From Rattus norvegicus (lineage: Eukaryota; Chordata; Mammalia; Rodentia; Muridae), in NCBI RefSeq assembly GCF_036323735.1, contig NC_086019.1:237069102-237133101 (forward strand): a DNA stretch of 64,000 nt, written 5' to 3'. Below, one piece after another: positions 1 to 9,924 of the stretch. A program made the translations under genes and the position numbers. Numbering within the stretch: the first letter of the stretch is position 1; each line of letters starts with the position of its first letter. Under the pieces are notes generated by a model. It had not been told where the DNA came from, made no database searches, and saw nothing but the letters and a program-made list of their open reading frames with translations.

Positions 1-1
1 A

Positions 2-1570
2 ATTAGGGAAACGACACCCTTCATAATAGACCCAAATAATATAAAGTACCTCGGTGTGACGTTAACCAAGCAAGTAAAAGATCTGTACAATAAGAACTTC
101 AAGACACTGAGGAAAGAAATTGAAGAAGACCTCAGAAGATGGAAAGATCTCCCATGCTCATGGATTGGCAGGATTAATATAGTAAAAATGGCCATTTTAC
201 CAAAAGCAATCTACAGATTCAATGCAATCCCCATCAAAATACCAATCCAATTCTTCAAAGAGTTAGACAGAACAATTTGCAAATTCATCTGGAATAACAA
301 AAAACCCAGGATAGCTAAAGCTATCCTCAACAATAAAAGAACTTCAGGGGGAATCACTATCCCTGAACTCAAGCAGTATTACAGAGCAATAGTGATAAAA
401 ACTGCATGGTATTGGTACAGAGACAGACAGATAGACCAATGGAATAGAATTGAAGACCCAGAAATGAACCCACACACCTATGGTCACTTGATTTTTGACA
501 AAGGAGCCAAAACCATCCAATGGAAAAAAGATAGCATTTTCAGCAAATGGTGCTGGTTCAACTGGAGGGCAACATGTAGAAGAATGCAGATCGATCCATG
601 CTTATCACCCTGTACAAAGCTTAAGTCCAAGTGGATCAAGGACCTCCACATCAAACCAGACACACTCAAACTAATAGAAGAAAAACTAGGGAAGCATCTG
701 GAACACATGGGCACTGGAAAAAATTTCCTGAACAAAACACCAATGGCTCATGCTCTAAGATCAAGAATCGACAAATGGGATCTCATAAAACTGCAAAGCT
801 TCTGTAAGGCAAAGGACACTGTGGTTAGGACAAAACGGCAACCAACAGATTGGGAAAAGATCTTTACCAATCCTACAACAGATAGAGGCCTTATATCCAA
901 AATATACAAAGAACTCAAGAAGTTAGACCGCAGGGAAACAAATAACCCTATTAAAAAATGGGGTTCAGAGCTAAACAAAGAATTCACAGCTGAGGAATGC
1001 CGAATGGCTGAGAAACACCTAAAGAAATGTTCAACATCTTTAGTCATAAGGGAAATGCAAATCAAAACAACCCTGAGATTTCACCTCACACCAGTGCGAT
1101 TGGCTAAGATCAAAAACTCAGGTGACAGCAGATGCTGGCGAGGATGTGGAGAAAGAGGAACACTCCTCCATTGTTGGTGGGATTGCAGACTGGTAAAACC
1201 ATTCTGGAAATCAGTCTGGAGGTTCCTCAGAAAATTGGACATTGAACTGCCTGAGGATCCAGCTATACCTCTGTTGGGCATATACCCAAAAGATGCCTCA
1301 ACATATAAAAGAGACACGTGCTCCACTATGTTCATCGCAGCCTTATTTATAATAGCCAGAAAATGGAAAGAACCCAGATGCCCTTCAACAGAGGAATGGA
1401 TACAGAAAATGTGGTACATCTACACAATGGAATATTACTCAGCTATCAAAAACAACGAGTTTATGAAATTCGTAGGCAAATGGTTGGAACTGGAAAATAT
1501 CATCCTGAGTGAGCTAACCCAATCACAGAAAGACATACATGGTATGCACTCATTGATAAGTGGCTATTAG
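2..1570 (+). CDS. L1 ORF2 protein, C-terminal 522 residues (partial)
   Basis: ORF2p supplies the endonuclease and reverse transcriptase that L1 uses for target-primed reverse transcription in the nucleus. The frame is open from base 2 to the TAG at 1568-1570 with no frameshift or internal stop. It starts in the thumb/post-RT part (IKYLGVTLTKQVKDLY), so the endonuclease and the RT catalytic aspartates lie upstream of the window. The C-terminal cysteine-rich motif is intact as C-X3-C-X7-H-X4-C, with codons at 1133, 1145, 1169 and 1184. Family members are about 1,280 residues, so roughly 40% is visible. The ATG at 56 is internal and not a real start. An open frame over 1.5 kb implies recent insertion. 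Whether the whole element is intact cannot be judged from here. Confidence 0.93.
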   Translation: MRETTPFIIDPNNIKYLGVTLTKQVKDLYNKNFKTLRKEIEEDLRRWKDLPCSWIGRINIVKMAILPKAIYRFNAIPIKIPIQFFKELDRTICKFIWNNKKPRIAKAILNNKRTSGGITIPELKQYYRAIVIKTAWYWYRDRQIDQWNRIEDPEMNPHTYGHLIFDKGAKTIQWKKDSIFSKWCWFNWRATCRRMQIDPCLSPCTKLKSKWIKDLHIKPDTLKLIEEKLGKHLEHMGTGKNFLNKTPMAHALRSRIDKWDLIKLQSFCKAKDTVVRTKRQPTDWEKIFTNPTTDRGLISKIYKELKKLDRRETNNPIKKWGSELNKEFTAEECRMAEKHLKKCSTSLVIREMQIKTTLRFHLTPVRLAKIKNSGDSRCWRGCGERGTLLHCWWDCRLVKPFWKSVWRFLRKLDIELPEDPAIPLLGIYPKDASTYKRDTCSTMFIAALFIIARKWKEPRCPSTEEWIQKMWYIYTMEYYSAIKNNEFMKFVGKWLELENIILSELTQSQKDIHGMHSLISGY

Positions 1571-2142
1571 CCCAAATGCTTGAATTACCCTAGATCCCTA
1601 GAACAAACAAAACTCAAGACGGATGATCAAAATGTGAAGGCTTCACTCCTTCTTTAAATGAGGAAAAAGAATACCCTTGGCAGGGAAGGGAGAGGCAAAG
1701 ATTAAAACAGAGACTGAAGGAACACCCATTCAGAGCCTGCCCCACATGTGGCCCATACATATACAGCCACCCAATTAGACAAGATGGATGAAGCAAAGAA
1801 GTGCAGACCGACAGGAGCTGGATGTAGATCGCTCCTGAGAGACACAGCCAGAATACAGCAAATATAGAGGCGAATGCCAGCAGCAAACCACTGAACTGAG
1901 AATAGGTCCCCTATTGAAGGAATCAGAGAAAGAACTGGAAGAGCTTGAAGGGGCTCGAGACCCCAAAAGTCAACAATGCCAAGCAACCAGAGCTTCCAGG
2001 GACTAAGCCACTACCTAAAGACTATACATGGACTGACCCTGGACTCTGACCCCATAGGTAGCAATGAATATCCTAGTAAGAGCACCAGTGGAAGGGGAAG
2101 CCCTGGGTCCTGCTAAGACTGAACCCCCAGTGAACTAGTCTA

Positions 2143-2215
2143 TGGGGGGAGGGCGGCAATGGGGGGAGGGTTGGGAGGGGAACACCGATAAGGAAGGGGA
2201 GGGGGGAGGGGGATG
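2143..2215 (+). other. G-rich polypurine tract of the L1 3' UTR
   Basis: About 70 bases consist almost only of G and A, with many runs of three to six G. Such tracts are a standard part of rodent L1 3' UTRs and can in principle form G-quadruplexes in the L1 RNA. The copy at 19245-19330 has an equivalent tract. The 65-bp copy at 13459-13523 begins inside it. Confidence 0.8.
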
Positions 2216-2293
2216 TTTGCCCGGAAACCGGGAAAGGGAATAACACTCGAAATGTATATAAGAAATACTCAAGTTAATAAAAAAAAAAAATGA

Positions 2294-2371
2294 GATACAG
2301 AACTAAACAGAGAACTCTCAACTGAGGAATCTCAAATGGCTGAGAAGCACCTAATGTTCAACATTCTTAAT
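2294..2371 (+). mobile_element. Older L1 ORF2 fragment, left part of a split element
   Basis: This stretch aligns with the young L1 at about 965-1045 (gaactaaacagagaac... and tggctgagaagcaccta), with substitutions and a small deletion. The match stops at about 2371. The next part of the same ORF2 region resumes at 3164, so the two pieces look like one older L1 interrupted by 2372-3163. Confidence 0.75.
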
Positions 2372-3163
2372 TGCCACACCAACCCCAGCAGGATCTGTGT
2401 GAGAAGTTCCACAAGCTGAGGTGAAAACTTCAGAGGAAGGAGGCCTCCTGGAACTGGTTGTGGAATTCTTGGCCAGAACAAACTATTGAGCCATAGTTCT
2501 CATCGCAATTTATCTGCGTTATCTTCTATTCCCTTTTCCATATTTACAAGATGTTCCTCATGGCCTAGGCTGAGATTTTAAGTGAGAAAAATAGACAAGA
2601 AACCATCCCTTGAGATAGAGTCACTAGCCTTATCTCCGGGAAAACCTGCACTTTACTTCATAAATCATTTACAAAATTACAGGATAGTATTATGATAAAA
2701 ACATTACCAACAATAAAATTTCATATGGCTATACTTGTGTCATCAGAAGTGGGCTTTGTTGTGTGGTAAATAAAGATTTAAATAAAAAAAGAATTAAAAT
2801 AGTTTAAACTTACACCTTGAAGATTCACAAGAATAAGGTAGTAGATGTTAAACAATAACTGACCGTAAAAATCAACCATTTCTTGGAGATATGCCATTAG
2901 CCTTGGAGGATTCTGCACTTTACTGTGCCAAATGACAGTGACGTTATCTGTTCTATGTGTGATTCCTTCACTAAACACATCTTCTAAGAATTTTAATACC
3001 TATTTTATTATGTACAAAAATCTTTGCTTGAAAGCTGCAAAATACACTCAGATTCAAACTGCCTCTGTGTTTGTTTCTGTTTGTCACCGCTGAACCCTTA
3101 CCCACCTAGCCTTCAAGGAACCTTGTCCCAGGGACCCCATATGCGACTGGGGTGGTCCATGGC
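2372..3163. other. Non-repeat segment splitting the older L1
   Basis: About 790 bp match no repeat I recognise. The segment sits between two consecutive pieces of one older L1 ORF2. No terminal A or T tail, LTR or inverted terminal repeat is evident, so it does not look like a normal retrotransposed insert. A candidate minus-strand exon lies at 2814-2999. Possible origins are a templated DNA insertion, a rearrangement, or independent truncation of two L1 copies at the same point. Confidence 0.5.
2814..2999 (-). CDS. Candidate 62-codon coding exon, unidentified
   Basis: On the minus strand a 186-base frame of exactly 62 codons runs from just after an in-frame TAG (acceptor-like aatag) to a donor-like GGT|gtaagt at 2813-2808. 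The peptide begins VLKFLEDVFSEG, contains VTVIWHSKVQNPP and MAYLQEMVDFYGQ, and ends YLILVNLQG. Its varied composition, with Trp, His, Pro and Tyr, looks more like a globular protein than a chance frame. Against this, the acceptor has a weak pyrimidine tract, no second exon was recognised nearby, and I cannot name the protein. It could be an exon of a minus-strand gene with large introns, a relic exon, or chance. Confidence 0.25.
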
Positions 3164-4658
3164 ATTTAGTCATCAGGGAAATGCAAATCAAAACAACCCT
3201 AAGATTGCATCTAACACCAGTCAGAACAGCTAAGACAAAAACCTCAGGTGACAACAGATTCTGGCGAGGATGTGGAGAAAGAACACCCTCCATTGTTGGT
3301 GGGATTACAAGCTGGTACAACCACTCTGGAAATCAGTCTGGAGGCTCCTCAGAAAATTGGACATAGTTCTACCTGAGGACCCAGTCATACCACTCCTGGG
3401 CATATACCCAAAAGATGCTCCAATGTATAAGAAGGAAACATGCTCCCCTATGTTCATAGTAGTCTTATTTATAATAGCCAGAAGCTGGAAAAGAACCCAG
3501 ATGCCCTTCAACAGAGGAATGGATACAGAAAATGTGGCACATCTACACAATGGAGTGCTACTCAGAGATGAAAAACAACGAGTTCATGAAATTCACATGC
3601 AGATGGATAGAACTAGAAAATGTCATCCTGAGTGAGGTAATACAGTCACAAAAGATCACAAATGGTATGTACTTATTGATAAGTGGATATTAGGCTAAAA
3701 GCTTGAAATACCCATGATACAACTTTCAGATGATATGAAGGTCAAGAAAAAGGAAGACCAAAGGGTGGGTACCTCAGTCCTCCTTAGAAGGGGAAACAAA
3801 ATACTCACAAGAGATTAGGGTGGGAGAGACTTGGAAGGAAGATAGGAGAAGAGGATAAAAGGGGGCAGGATTAGGTGGGGAGGAGATGAGTGAGATGGAC
3901 AGAGGGTCTGGAAATTGGACAGAGGTGTGTAGCAATAGGGAACTGGGGGTAGCCACCGGTAAGACCAGATGCCAGAAAAGCAAGAGGCCCCAGGAACCAA
4001 TGGGGATGACATTAGCTGAAACACCCAACACAGGGGAGAGAGAACCTGTAGAGACCATATCCAGGGGTTAGGCATGGCCCCCGGTTGAGGCATTGTGTTA
4101 TCCATTCTTCACAAAATTTAACCCAGATTTGCTCCTGTCTAAGGGAAATACAAAGACAAAGAGTAGAGCAGAGATGGAAGGAAAGCCACCCAGAGACAGC
4201 CCCACTTGGGCATGCATCCCACATGCAACCACCAAACCCAGACACTTGCTGATACCCAGAAGTGAATGCTTGCAGCCAAACATTGGACTGAGCATGGGGA
4301 CCCCAATGGAGGAGTTAGGAGAAGGACTGAAGGGGTTGAAGGGGTTTGCAACCCCATAGAAAGAACAACAATGTCAACCAACCAGACACCCCAAGAGCTC
4401 CCAGGGACTAAACCACCAACCAAAGAATATGCATGGAGTGACCAATGGCTCTGGCCATATATATAGCAGAGGATGGGCCTTGTCAGGCATCAATGGGAAA
4501 AGAGGCCCTTGGTCCTGTGAAGGCGGGAGGCAGGAGGGAGTGGGTGGGGTGTACCCTCGTGGAGGCAGCGGGAGGAAGGTGGAATAGGGGGTTTTCAGAG
4601 GGGAAACCAGGAAAGTGGATAGCATTTGAAGTGTAAATAAACAAAATAATCAATTAAA
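3164..4658 (+). mobile_element. Older L1, ORF2 3' end and 3' UTR
   Basis: The sequence resumes the L1 ORF2 region (cagggaaatgcaaatcaaaa) and continues through a diverged 3' UTR to an A-rich end near 4658 (aataaacaaaataatc). Its 3' UTR differs from the young L1 and matches the type seen at 31698-32418 and, inverted, at 7693-7974, so it is an older rodent L1 (Lx-like) subfamily. Confidence 0.9.
3165..3693 (+). pseudogene. Degenerate L1 ORF2 C-terminus
   Basis: This is the homologue of codons from about 1050 to 1570 of the young L1. It is broken by a frameshift near 3282 in the cysteine-rich motif, where the first Cys is also replaced by Phe (ttctggcgagg). The terminal Gly-Tyr-stop is still visible at 3685-3693. 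It is not functional. Confidence 0.85.
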
Positions 4659-5469
4659 AAAAAAGCTGTGCTAAAATAGGGGGAAGCAAGATAATCTCTG
4701 GAGAAGTGAAGAGCAAACAGGGATGACATGAGGCATCCGCCCAAGGTCTTCAGAGACGCCAGGCTCCAAGACCACACATCCTTTAAAGGGGAGATCTGGT
4801 TGCTCTGAGGTTGCTAGGATACAGACATCCCACAGAGACCAACCACTCTGTGCTCTAGTGCCTTGATCTCTGTCATTCCACGGCCCAGAAAACTACCTAC
4901 CCAATCGGTCCTCCAGCAAGGTTTGTGAACTTTGCCAATGATGCTCACATCCTGTGGTTGTGGTTTCGCTCCCAGGGAGAAGAGAAAGATGAAGAAACTC
5001 TAGAAAGCACTGCTGTAGAGCTGACAGCTTCCTCTGCCACTGGTACACTCACCCCCCCACCCTCCCCTTAGTGCCTTTAGCCAGGGAGGGGGCTGTAAAG
5101 CCATGGTCTTATCCACCAAGGGTAGAGATGCAAAATTCCAATCTGACTTTAGGAAACAGTTATCCAAGAGACCTCAACCCTGAAGGCACAAGTGTGGATG
5201 CAGAAGGACTAACGGATAAAGATCCTAGGAGTGTCTAGGGCACACGGGACAGACCTATTCTAACATAGCAAAGATCAGGGCTGTAATAAACAAGGCAAGG
5301 GGAAGACGAGCTCTGTGAGCCACGCTGTGGCTGTTTGGCAAGGCTGCCTGTCCTGGCTCAGGATTTAGGTTCTGTTTTCTCAGATACACAGGCCCTTCTG
5401 TGCACTGATCTGTGTGCCGTTTCCAGCTCTTGTTACAATGCTCAATCAAACAGGCCCTGACAGGCAAGC
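4659..5469. other. Unique DNA, nothing recognised
   Basis: I see no gene, SINE, LTR or simple repeat here beyond short C-rich runs near 5050. Confidence 0.4.
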
Positions 5470-5885
5470 CGAGACACTGGACCATTTTCTGTGGCTGTAA
5501 CAGAATACCTAGCACTGGACAATTTACAAAGAAAATATGTTTATTTTGGCTTATGGTTTTGGATGTTGGGAAGTTCAAGGTTAGACAGGCGTGTAAGGCT
5601 AAGTCCTCATGTATCTTTATAACAAGGGGAGATGGAGGGCTGGGGGAGGGGGAAGTGGAAGGACAAGGAGAAGAGACAAAACATGAGGGGTAGCCTCTTC
5701 CTTTGTAAAACCTACCTTCTCATTAACTAAGTCAGTCCAAGAGTGAGAACTGATCCATTATTTTTGTGTACCCGGCCTCCATGACCTCCCATTAGAATCC
5801 ATTGTTTAATATTGCACACTGAAGAGTAAAGCTTCAACATGAGTTTTGACGTAGACAAAACATGTTTGAACTATGACATGCCCTG
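5470..5885 (-). mobile_element. Ancient LTR relic, probably MaLR-type
   Basis: Read on the minus strand it has the layout of an old MaLR-type LTR. The plus-strand text ctgtggctgtaacagaatacct and ggcttatggttttggatgttgggaag is the familiar inverted 3' end. A purine-rich stretch lies at 5625-5690. It is diverged and the subfamily is not assigned. Confidence 0.5.
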
Positions 5886-6060
5886 ACAGAATAAAGAGAA
5901 TTAACAAAAAGCAGGCTGGGTCAGGTTAAAGGAAGCAGGAGGGTCAAACACAGGGAAGACAGTGGGCCCACAGAACACAGTTGTAAAAAGGAGCTGTCTA
6001 ATAGTAACTGGGGATTGGTAGAAGCCAATGGCCAACCAGACGAGCCTAGCAACAGGGGGA

Positions 6061-6422
6061 TGTTATGGTTTGAGTATAATGTGCCCCACACAGGCTTATG
6101 TTCTTGAACTTCAACTGATAGTGTTCTTATGGAATCTCTAGGAGGTGGAGCCAACCTAAAGGAAGTAGGTCACAGGGGGTTGTTTCTTGGGGATATGTCA
6201 TCCCTGGCTCCTTCCCATCATGCTCCTTTTCTCCCTGATCCGGCCTCCATGTGATTTGCAATTCCCTTGCTCTTCCAGTAGCACAGGCAGAGATGTTCCC
6301 ATCACCATGCCCTCTCTTCCATAGTGGGCCTTCTGACACCTTGAGCCGCCATCAACCTTTTCTCCCTGCAGTTGCTTCTGTTGGGTCTTTTGTCACAGTT
6401 ATGAGAAAAGCAGCTGTTACAG
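6061..6422 (+). mobile_element. Ancient LTR relic, probably MaLR-type
   Basis: It starts with tgttatggtttgagtataat, carries the internal block aggaggtggagccaacctaa, and ends near ttttgtcacagttatgagaaaagcagctgtt. This is the usual start-to-end order of an old MaLR-type LTR. It is a solo copy with no coding sequence. Confidence 0.6.
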
Positions 6423-7124
6423 AGCCCAGGAAATGAAACCCTGGCCTTCCCCTCACTGGGTGTTTCCCAAGATCTGTGTTGCTCTTCAGCTGGAGTCCAT
6501 GATGAGAGAAAAGATAGGTAGAGCAGACCTTCAGTGGCTGTGTTCACTGACTCAGGCTACAGAGCTACGGCTATGCTCTTGTGTACTGGGAGATGGAAAG
6601 AGGCATTTGTTGCAATGATCTGAAGTTGCTGGTTAAGTTTAGGTCGATGAGGCTCACTACCTCCATCCCATGAACCATAGCTCAAGAACAAGGGTTCTTG
6701 CTGAGGGCATTCTCTAAAACTAGCCTCTCCAGCCACAGGGCAGTCCTGAGGAGGGAGGAGAATATAGCTAGAGGCATGCACCGAGGGAACTCTACCCAAA
6801 GGCCAGGAGTCTCTTCGTATCTCCCCATCTGTCTGAGGGTCAGAGATGTCGTCCGAGCCAGTTTGACAAGTATGGTCCCAACTGACATCTTTCCTAGAGA
6901 AAATACCTAAAGCTGGCTCAGCCTTCTTGTACCTTCTGTGCCCAATGCCTGCTCATGAGGGTGGAAAAGGAGCCAGATGGAGCTCTAATAGGAACTGAGT
7001 TGGCACATGCCCAACCATAGGCAGCCAACAGAAAATAACTAACTCACCGGCATCTTTAGAGGTTCCTAGTCTCATAATGTTATGTCAGGGCTTTTCCATT
7101 TATTTTTAAATTATCTTATTGTTT
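6423..7124. other. Unique DNA, nothing recognised
   Basis: No repeat family or coding signature was recognised. Open frames on both strands are short and unlike known proteins. Confidence 0.4.
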
Positions 7125-7193
7125 TATTATATATATACATATCTATCTATATCTATATCTATATCTATATCTATATCTATATCTATATATCTC
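7125..7193 (+). repeat. ATCTAT-type microsatellite
   Basis: Runs of (TA)n followed by repeated tatatctatatc units, about 70 bp in total. The locus is likely length-variable. Confidence 0.95.
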
Positions 7194-7692
7194 CTTCTCT
7201 TTTTACCCTTCAGGTCCTTTGTGTATATTATATTGTATACATATTCCAGTTTAGTGTTTGCATTTCTGAGGGTGTGAACAAGTGGGACTCTTTCTTGTGC
7301 CTTCTCCTGAGCTCAATTCCTTTTGGTCCAATTCTGATGTGTTAATTTTTTATTTTCTCAGCATTTTTTACTTTAATCATCCCTGAGAAGCCTGCTTGTT
7401 TTCTAAGAAAGTGGATTCAGGTGGGAGGGGTGGTGAAGAGGAATTGGGAGGAGGAGGAGGAGGGAGAGGGGAAACCATAACCAGGATATATTTTGTGGGG
7501 AAAAAAAAATCCATTTTCAATAAAAGGGAAAATTGTGCTTTTTCTCTGGACATCCATTGTCTCATTTTGCTCAAGAGTCAAATGAGATTATGAGTAAATT
7601 AAGTACACTTTTTAAACAAAAATTATATGTACTAATGTAAACACACAATAAACCAGCACTGGGACCTGTTTAAAATTTCATCAGTTTTTTCC
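7194..7692. other. Unique DNA with a GGA-rich patch
   Basis: Nothing gene-like was seen. A purine-rich GGA patch lies at about 7420-7475. Confidence 0.4.
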
Positions 7693-7974
7693 CATTTTTT
7701 TTTATTGGATGTTTTCTTTGTCTACACTTCAAATGTTATTCCCCTTCCCAGTTTCCTCTCTGGAACCCCTACCCCATCTCCCACCCTCCGCCTCCATGAG
7801 GCTGCTGCCCCACAAACCCACCCACTCCCTTCTGCCTCCCTGCCCCGACATTCCCCTACGATGGGACATGGAGCTGTCACAAGACCAAGAACCTCTTCTC
7901 CCATTGTAACAAGGCCATCCTCTGTTACATATGCAGCTGGAGCCCTGGGTCATTCCATGTGTACTCTTGGTTGG
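7693..7974 (-). mobile_element. 5'-truncated older L1, 3' UTR only
   Basis: The plus strand starts with a T-rich tail (ttttttttattgg) and runs through the reverse complement of the older L1 3' UTR, including the cctccatgaggctgctgcc block. It corresponds to the last 280 bp or so of elements like 3164-4658. Confidence 0.85.
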
Positions 7975-8273
7975 CCCAGGGAGTGGTAAGATTAGAAGAT
8001 GTGGCTCTGTTGGAGTAGGTGTGTCACTGTGGGTGTGGGCTTTAAGACCCTCATCCTAGTTGCCTGGAAACCAGTATTCTGCTAGCAGTCATCAGATGAA
8101 AATGTAGAACTCTCAGGTCTACCTGCACCATGCCTACCTAGACACTGCCATGTTCCTGCCTTGATGATGATGGACTGAACCTCTGGACCTGTAAGTCAGC
8201 CCCAATTAACTGTTGTCCCTTATAAGAGTTGCATTGGTCATGGTGTCTGTTCACAGAGTAAAACCCTACGACA
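7975..8273 (+). mobile_element. MT-type MaLR LTR, 5'-truncated
   Basis: It matches the body and 3' end of the rodent MT-type LTR: tggagtaggtgtgtcactgtg, tgatgatggactgaacctct, then the terminus ggtcatggtgtctgttcacag and aaccctacgaca. The first part is missing and the element directly abuts the inverted L1. Compare the fuller copy at 34143-34535. Confidence 0.8.
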
Positions 8274-8856
8274 GTGATCCAACAGCTGCTTCAACACACA
8301 ACCTTTTACCTGAAGGAAATTTTTTCTAGCCTTCCCTATCTTCAGATTTTGACATGTCATTATTACTATCTAACTCCGGGGGTTCCCAGTGACTTCTCTA
8401 TTTGCTCATACTCCATGGAAGCATCTAAAAGTACATCACTCCCCCCTGATGTCACCGAAGTGTTGGGAAATAACCTTCAGGGGCAAGCCGGCATTGTGAA
8501 ACAGAAACACTCACTCTTTGCTTCTTTTTCGATTTCTTTGGATGAGTTTAGGCTACCACAAAACCTGGACATTGAGTCACTTTGATCTATCAAGTCCCTG
8601 GACTCCAGCAGCAACAGCTGGGGCATCAACTCTTCAATTGTAACTTCTACTGGTACCCAACATGGCCTTCAATCCCACTAGTCCTTACTAGTAAATATGC
8701 CCAGTCTAGGTCACACACAGATGGGGAAGAAGACAGAAAACTCACAGAGAGCAGGAACTAACAAAGTAGATGCTACTCCAGGACAGAGCGACCTGGAGCT
8801 GAGATATGAGGAGCCTGAGAAGAATGTGAGGCCCACATATATAAAACCCCTTTATA
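8274..8856. other. Unique DNA, nothing recognised
   Basis: No repeat or gene was recognised. A 103-codon open frame covers part of it without recognisable motifs or splice-site support. Confidence 0.4.
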
Positions 8857-8948
8857 GGGGTTGGGGATTTAGCTCAGTGGTAGAGCGCTTGCCTAGCGAG
8901 CGCAAGGCCCTGGGTTCGGTCCCCAGCTCCGAAAAAGAGAAAAAAAAA
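8857..8948 (+). mobile_element. ID element (BC1-type SINE), young
   Basis: A tRNA-Ala-derived SINE with intact A box (ttagctcagtggtagagcgc) and B box (gggttcggtccccagctcc), followed by an A-rich tail. Target-site duplications flank it: aaacccctttata at 8844-8856 and aaaccctttata just after the tail. The close match to consensus and clear duplications indicate recent insertion. ID expansion is characteristic of rat. Confidence 0.97.
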
Positions 8949-8949
8949 A

Positions 8950-9153
8950 CCCTTTATACCACAAGAGACAGGAGTGCTAGGTTACTGTGACCAGCAAGAA
9001 AGACTGGGATAGTGAGAGGACAGGACGTGGCTCACTTAGGAGGGCAGGCTAACTGATGAACACACTAGCCCAGCAGGAATTAGTCCTTGAGCGTTGATTT
9101 TGTTGGTCCTGGAAGCCTGATTGGCTTTCACTATACTGCCCTATAACTTCATT

Positions 9154-9157
<4 letters not shown>
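8950..9157. other. Short unique stretch
   Basis: Nothing recognised apart from the downstream ID target-site duplication at its start. Confidence 0.4.

Positions 9158-9205
<48 letters not shown>
9158..9205 (+). repeat. (TA)n microsatellite
   Basis: About 24 uninterrupted TA units. The tract is self-complementary and likely length-variable. Confidence 0.97.
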
Positions 9206-9207
<2 letters not shown>

Positions 9208-9850
9208 CACTCATTGTAAGCCAAGTACTGTCCTACAAACCTAACATAGCGGCAGGTGACATAGACAAAATTGCCAGTTGGCAGGAAGCTGAAAATCTAG
9301 TGGGGGAAAAAGAGAGTCAGAAAGAAGAAACATAACAAACAAACAATGAAATGACATCAGAATGCATCCATAGGGGAGATTCGAGACAGAGGGAGAACTG
9401 GGGAAACAGAGGCATGAAGTAGTAGGCTGCCATTTTACAAAAGAAGGCCTCAGAGTTGATGGTTAGCAGGACATGAAGAGTTAGTTGTGGGTGTATCTGG
9501 TCGAAGACTATCCCAGGTTGAGGAGGCAGCTGGGCGGAGACCACAAGGCCAGAGGGTGTGTAGTCCGCTTGAGAAGCAGGAAGGAGTTTGTTGTGAGCAA
9601 CAGGGACATTAGAGTGTTGAAGACAGTACAAAGAAGTAACTGGATCGTGGTAGCTAGAGGTTGAAGGGTCAGTGACAAAACCAGGCTTTTCCTGATTAAA
9701 CAATGTGGGGCCAGGGTAGGCACTTAAGAAGCTATTTGGCATTACCCCAGGAGGAGCATGCAGGGGCTGGACTGGAATCAAGGCCGGAGTAGTAATGCCG
9801 GTAAGAGGTGATTTACTTGGACCATGGGAAGTGATGGAGTTCTGAACTTA
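9206..9850. other. Possible ancient mammalian repeat; otherwise unique
   Basis: The start (gtactgtcctacaaacctaacat ... gaaaatctagtgggggaaa) resembles an old mammalian interspersed repeat of MIR/L2 age, but it is too diverged to assign. A 154-codon minus-strand open frame (9317-9781) crosses it without recognisable domains. Confidence 0.3.
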
Positions 9851-9924
9851 TTAGGAAGCTGATTTGGGAAAGCTACTTAATACCTTCAAACACTGTTTAT
9901 ATATCTGCAGGACAGAGACACTAT

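Larger units (their letters stand above)
1..2290 (+). mobile_element. Young L1 (LINE-1), 3' part: ORF2 end, 3' UTR, A tail
   Basis: The element enters from the left edge of the window. It comprises the 3' part of ORF2, a 3' UTR of about 720 bp with a G-rich polypurine tract, and an A-rich tail ending near 2290 right after a ttaataaa signal. The open ORF2 and the strong resemblance of its 3' UTR to those at 18850-19402 and 13459-13523 suggest a young rat L1 subfamily. Sequence just downstream (2294-2371) is an older L1 ORF2 fragment in the same orientation, so this copy probably landed inside an older L1. The left end and left target-site duplication are outside the window. Confidence 0.95.

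Noticed and set aside
484..1419. Minus-strand frames of 83-112 codons opposite L1 ORF2
   Set aside because: These are shadows of the real ORF2 frame on the plus strand.
8857..8934. tRNA gene (A and B boxes present)
   Set aside because: The boxes belong to an ID SINE with an A tail and target-site duplications. The cloverleaf is degenerate, so it is not a functional tRNA.
9317..9781. 154-codon minus-strand open frame
   Set aside because: No recognisable motif, and it overlaps a likely ancient repeat. Composition alone is not enough to call a gene.
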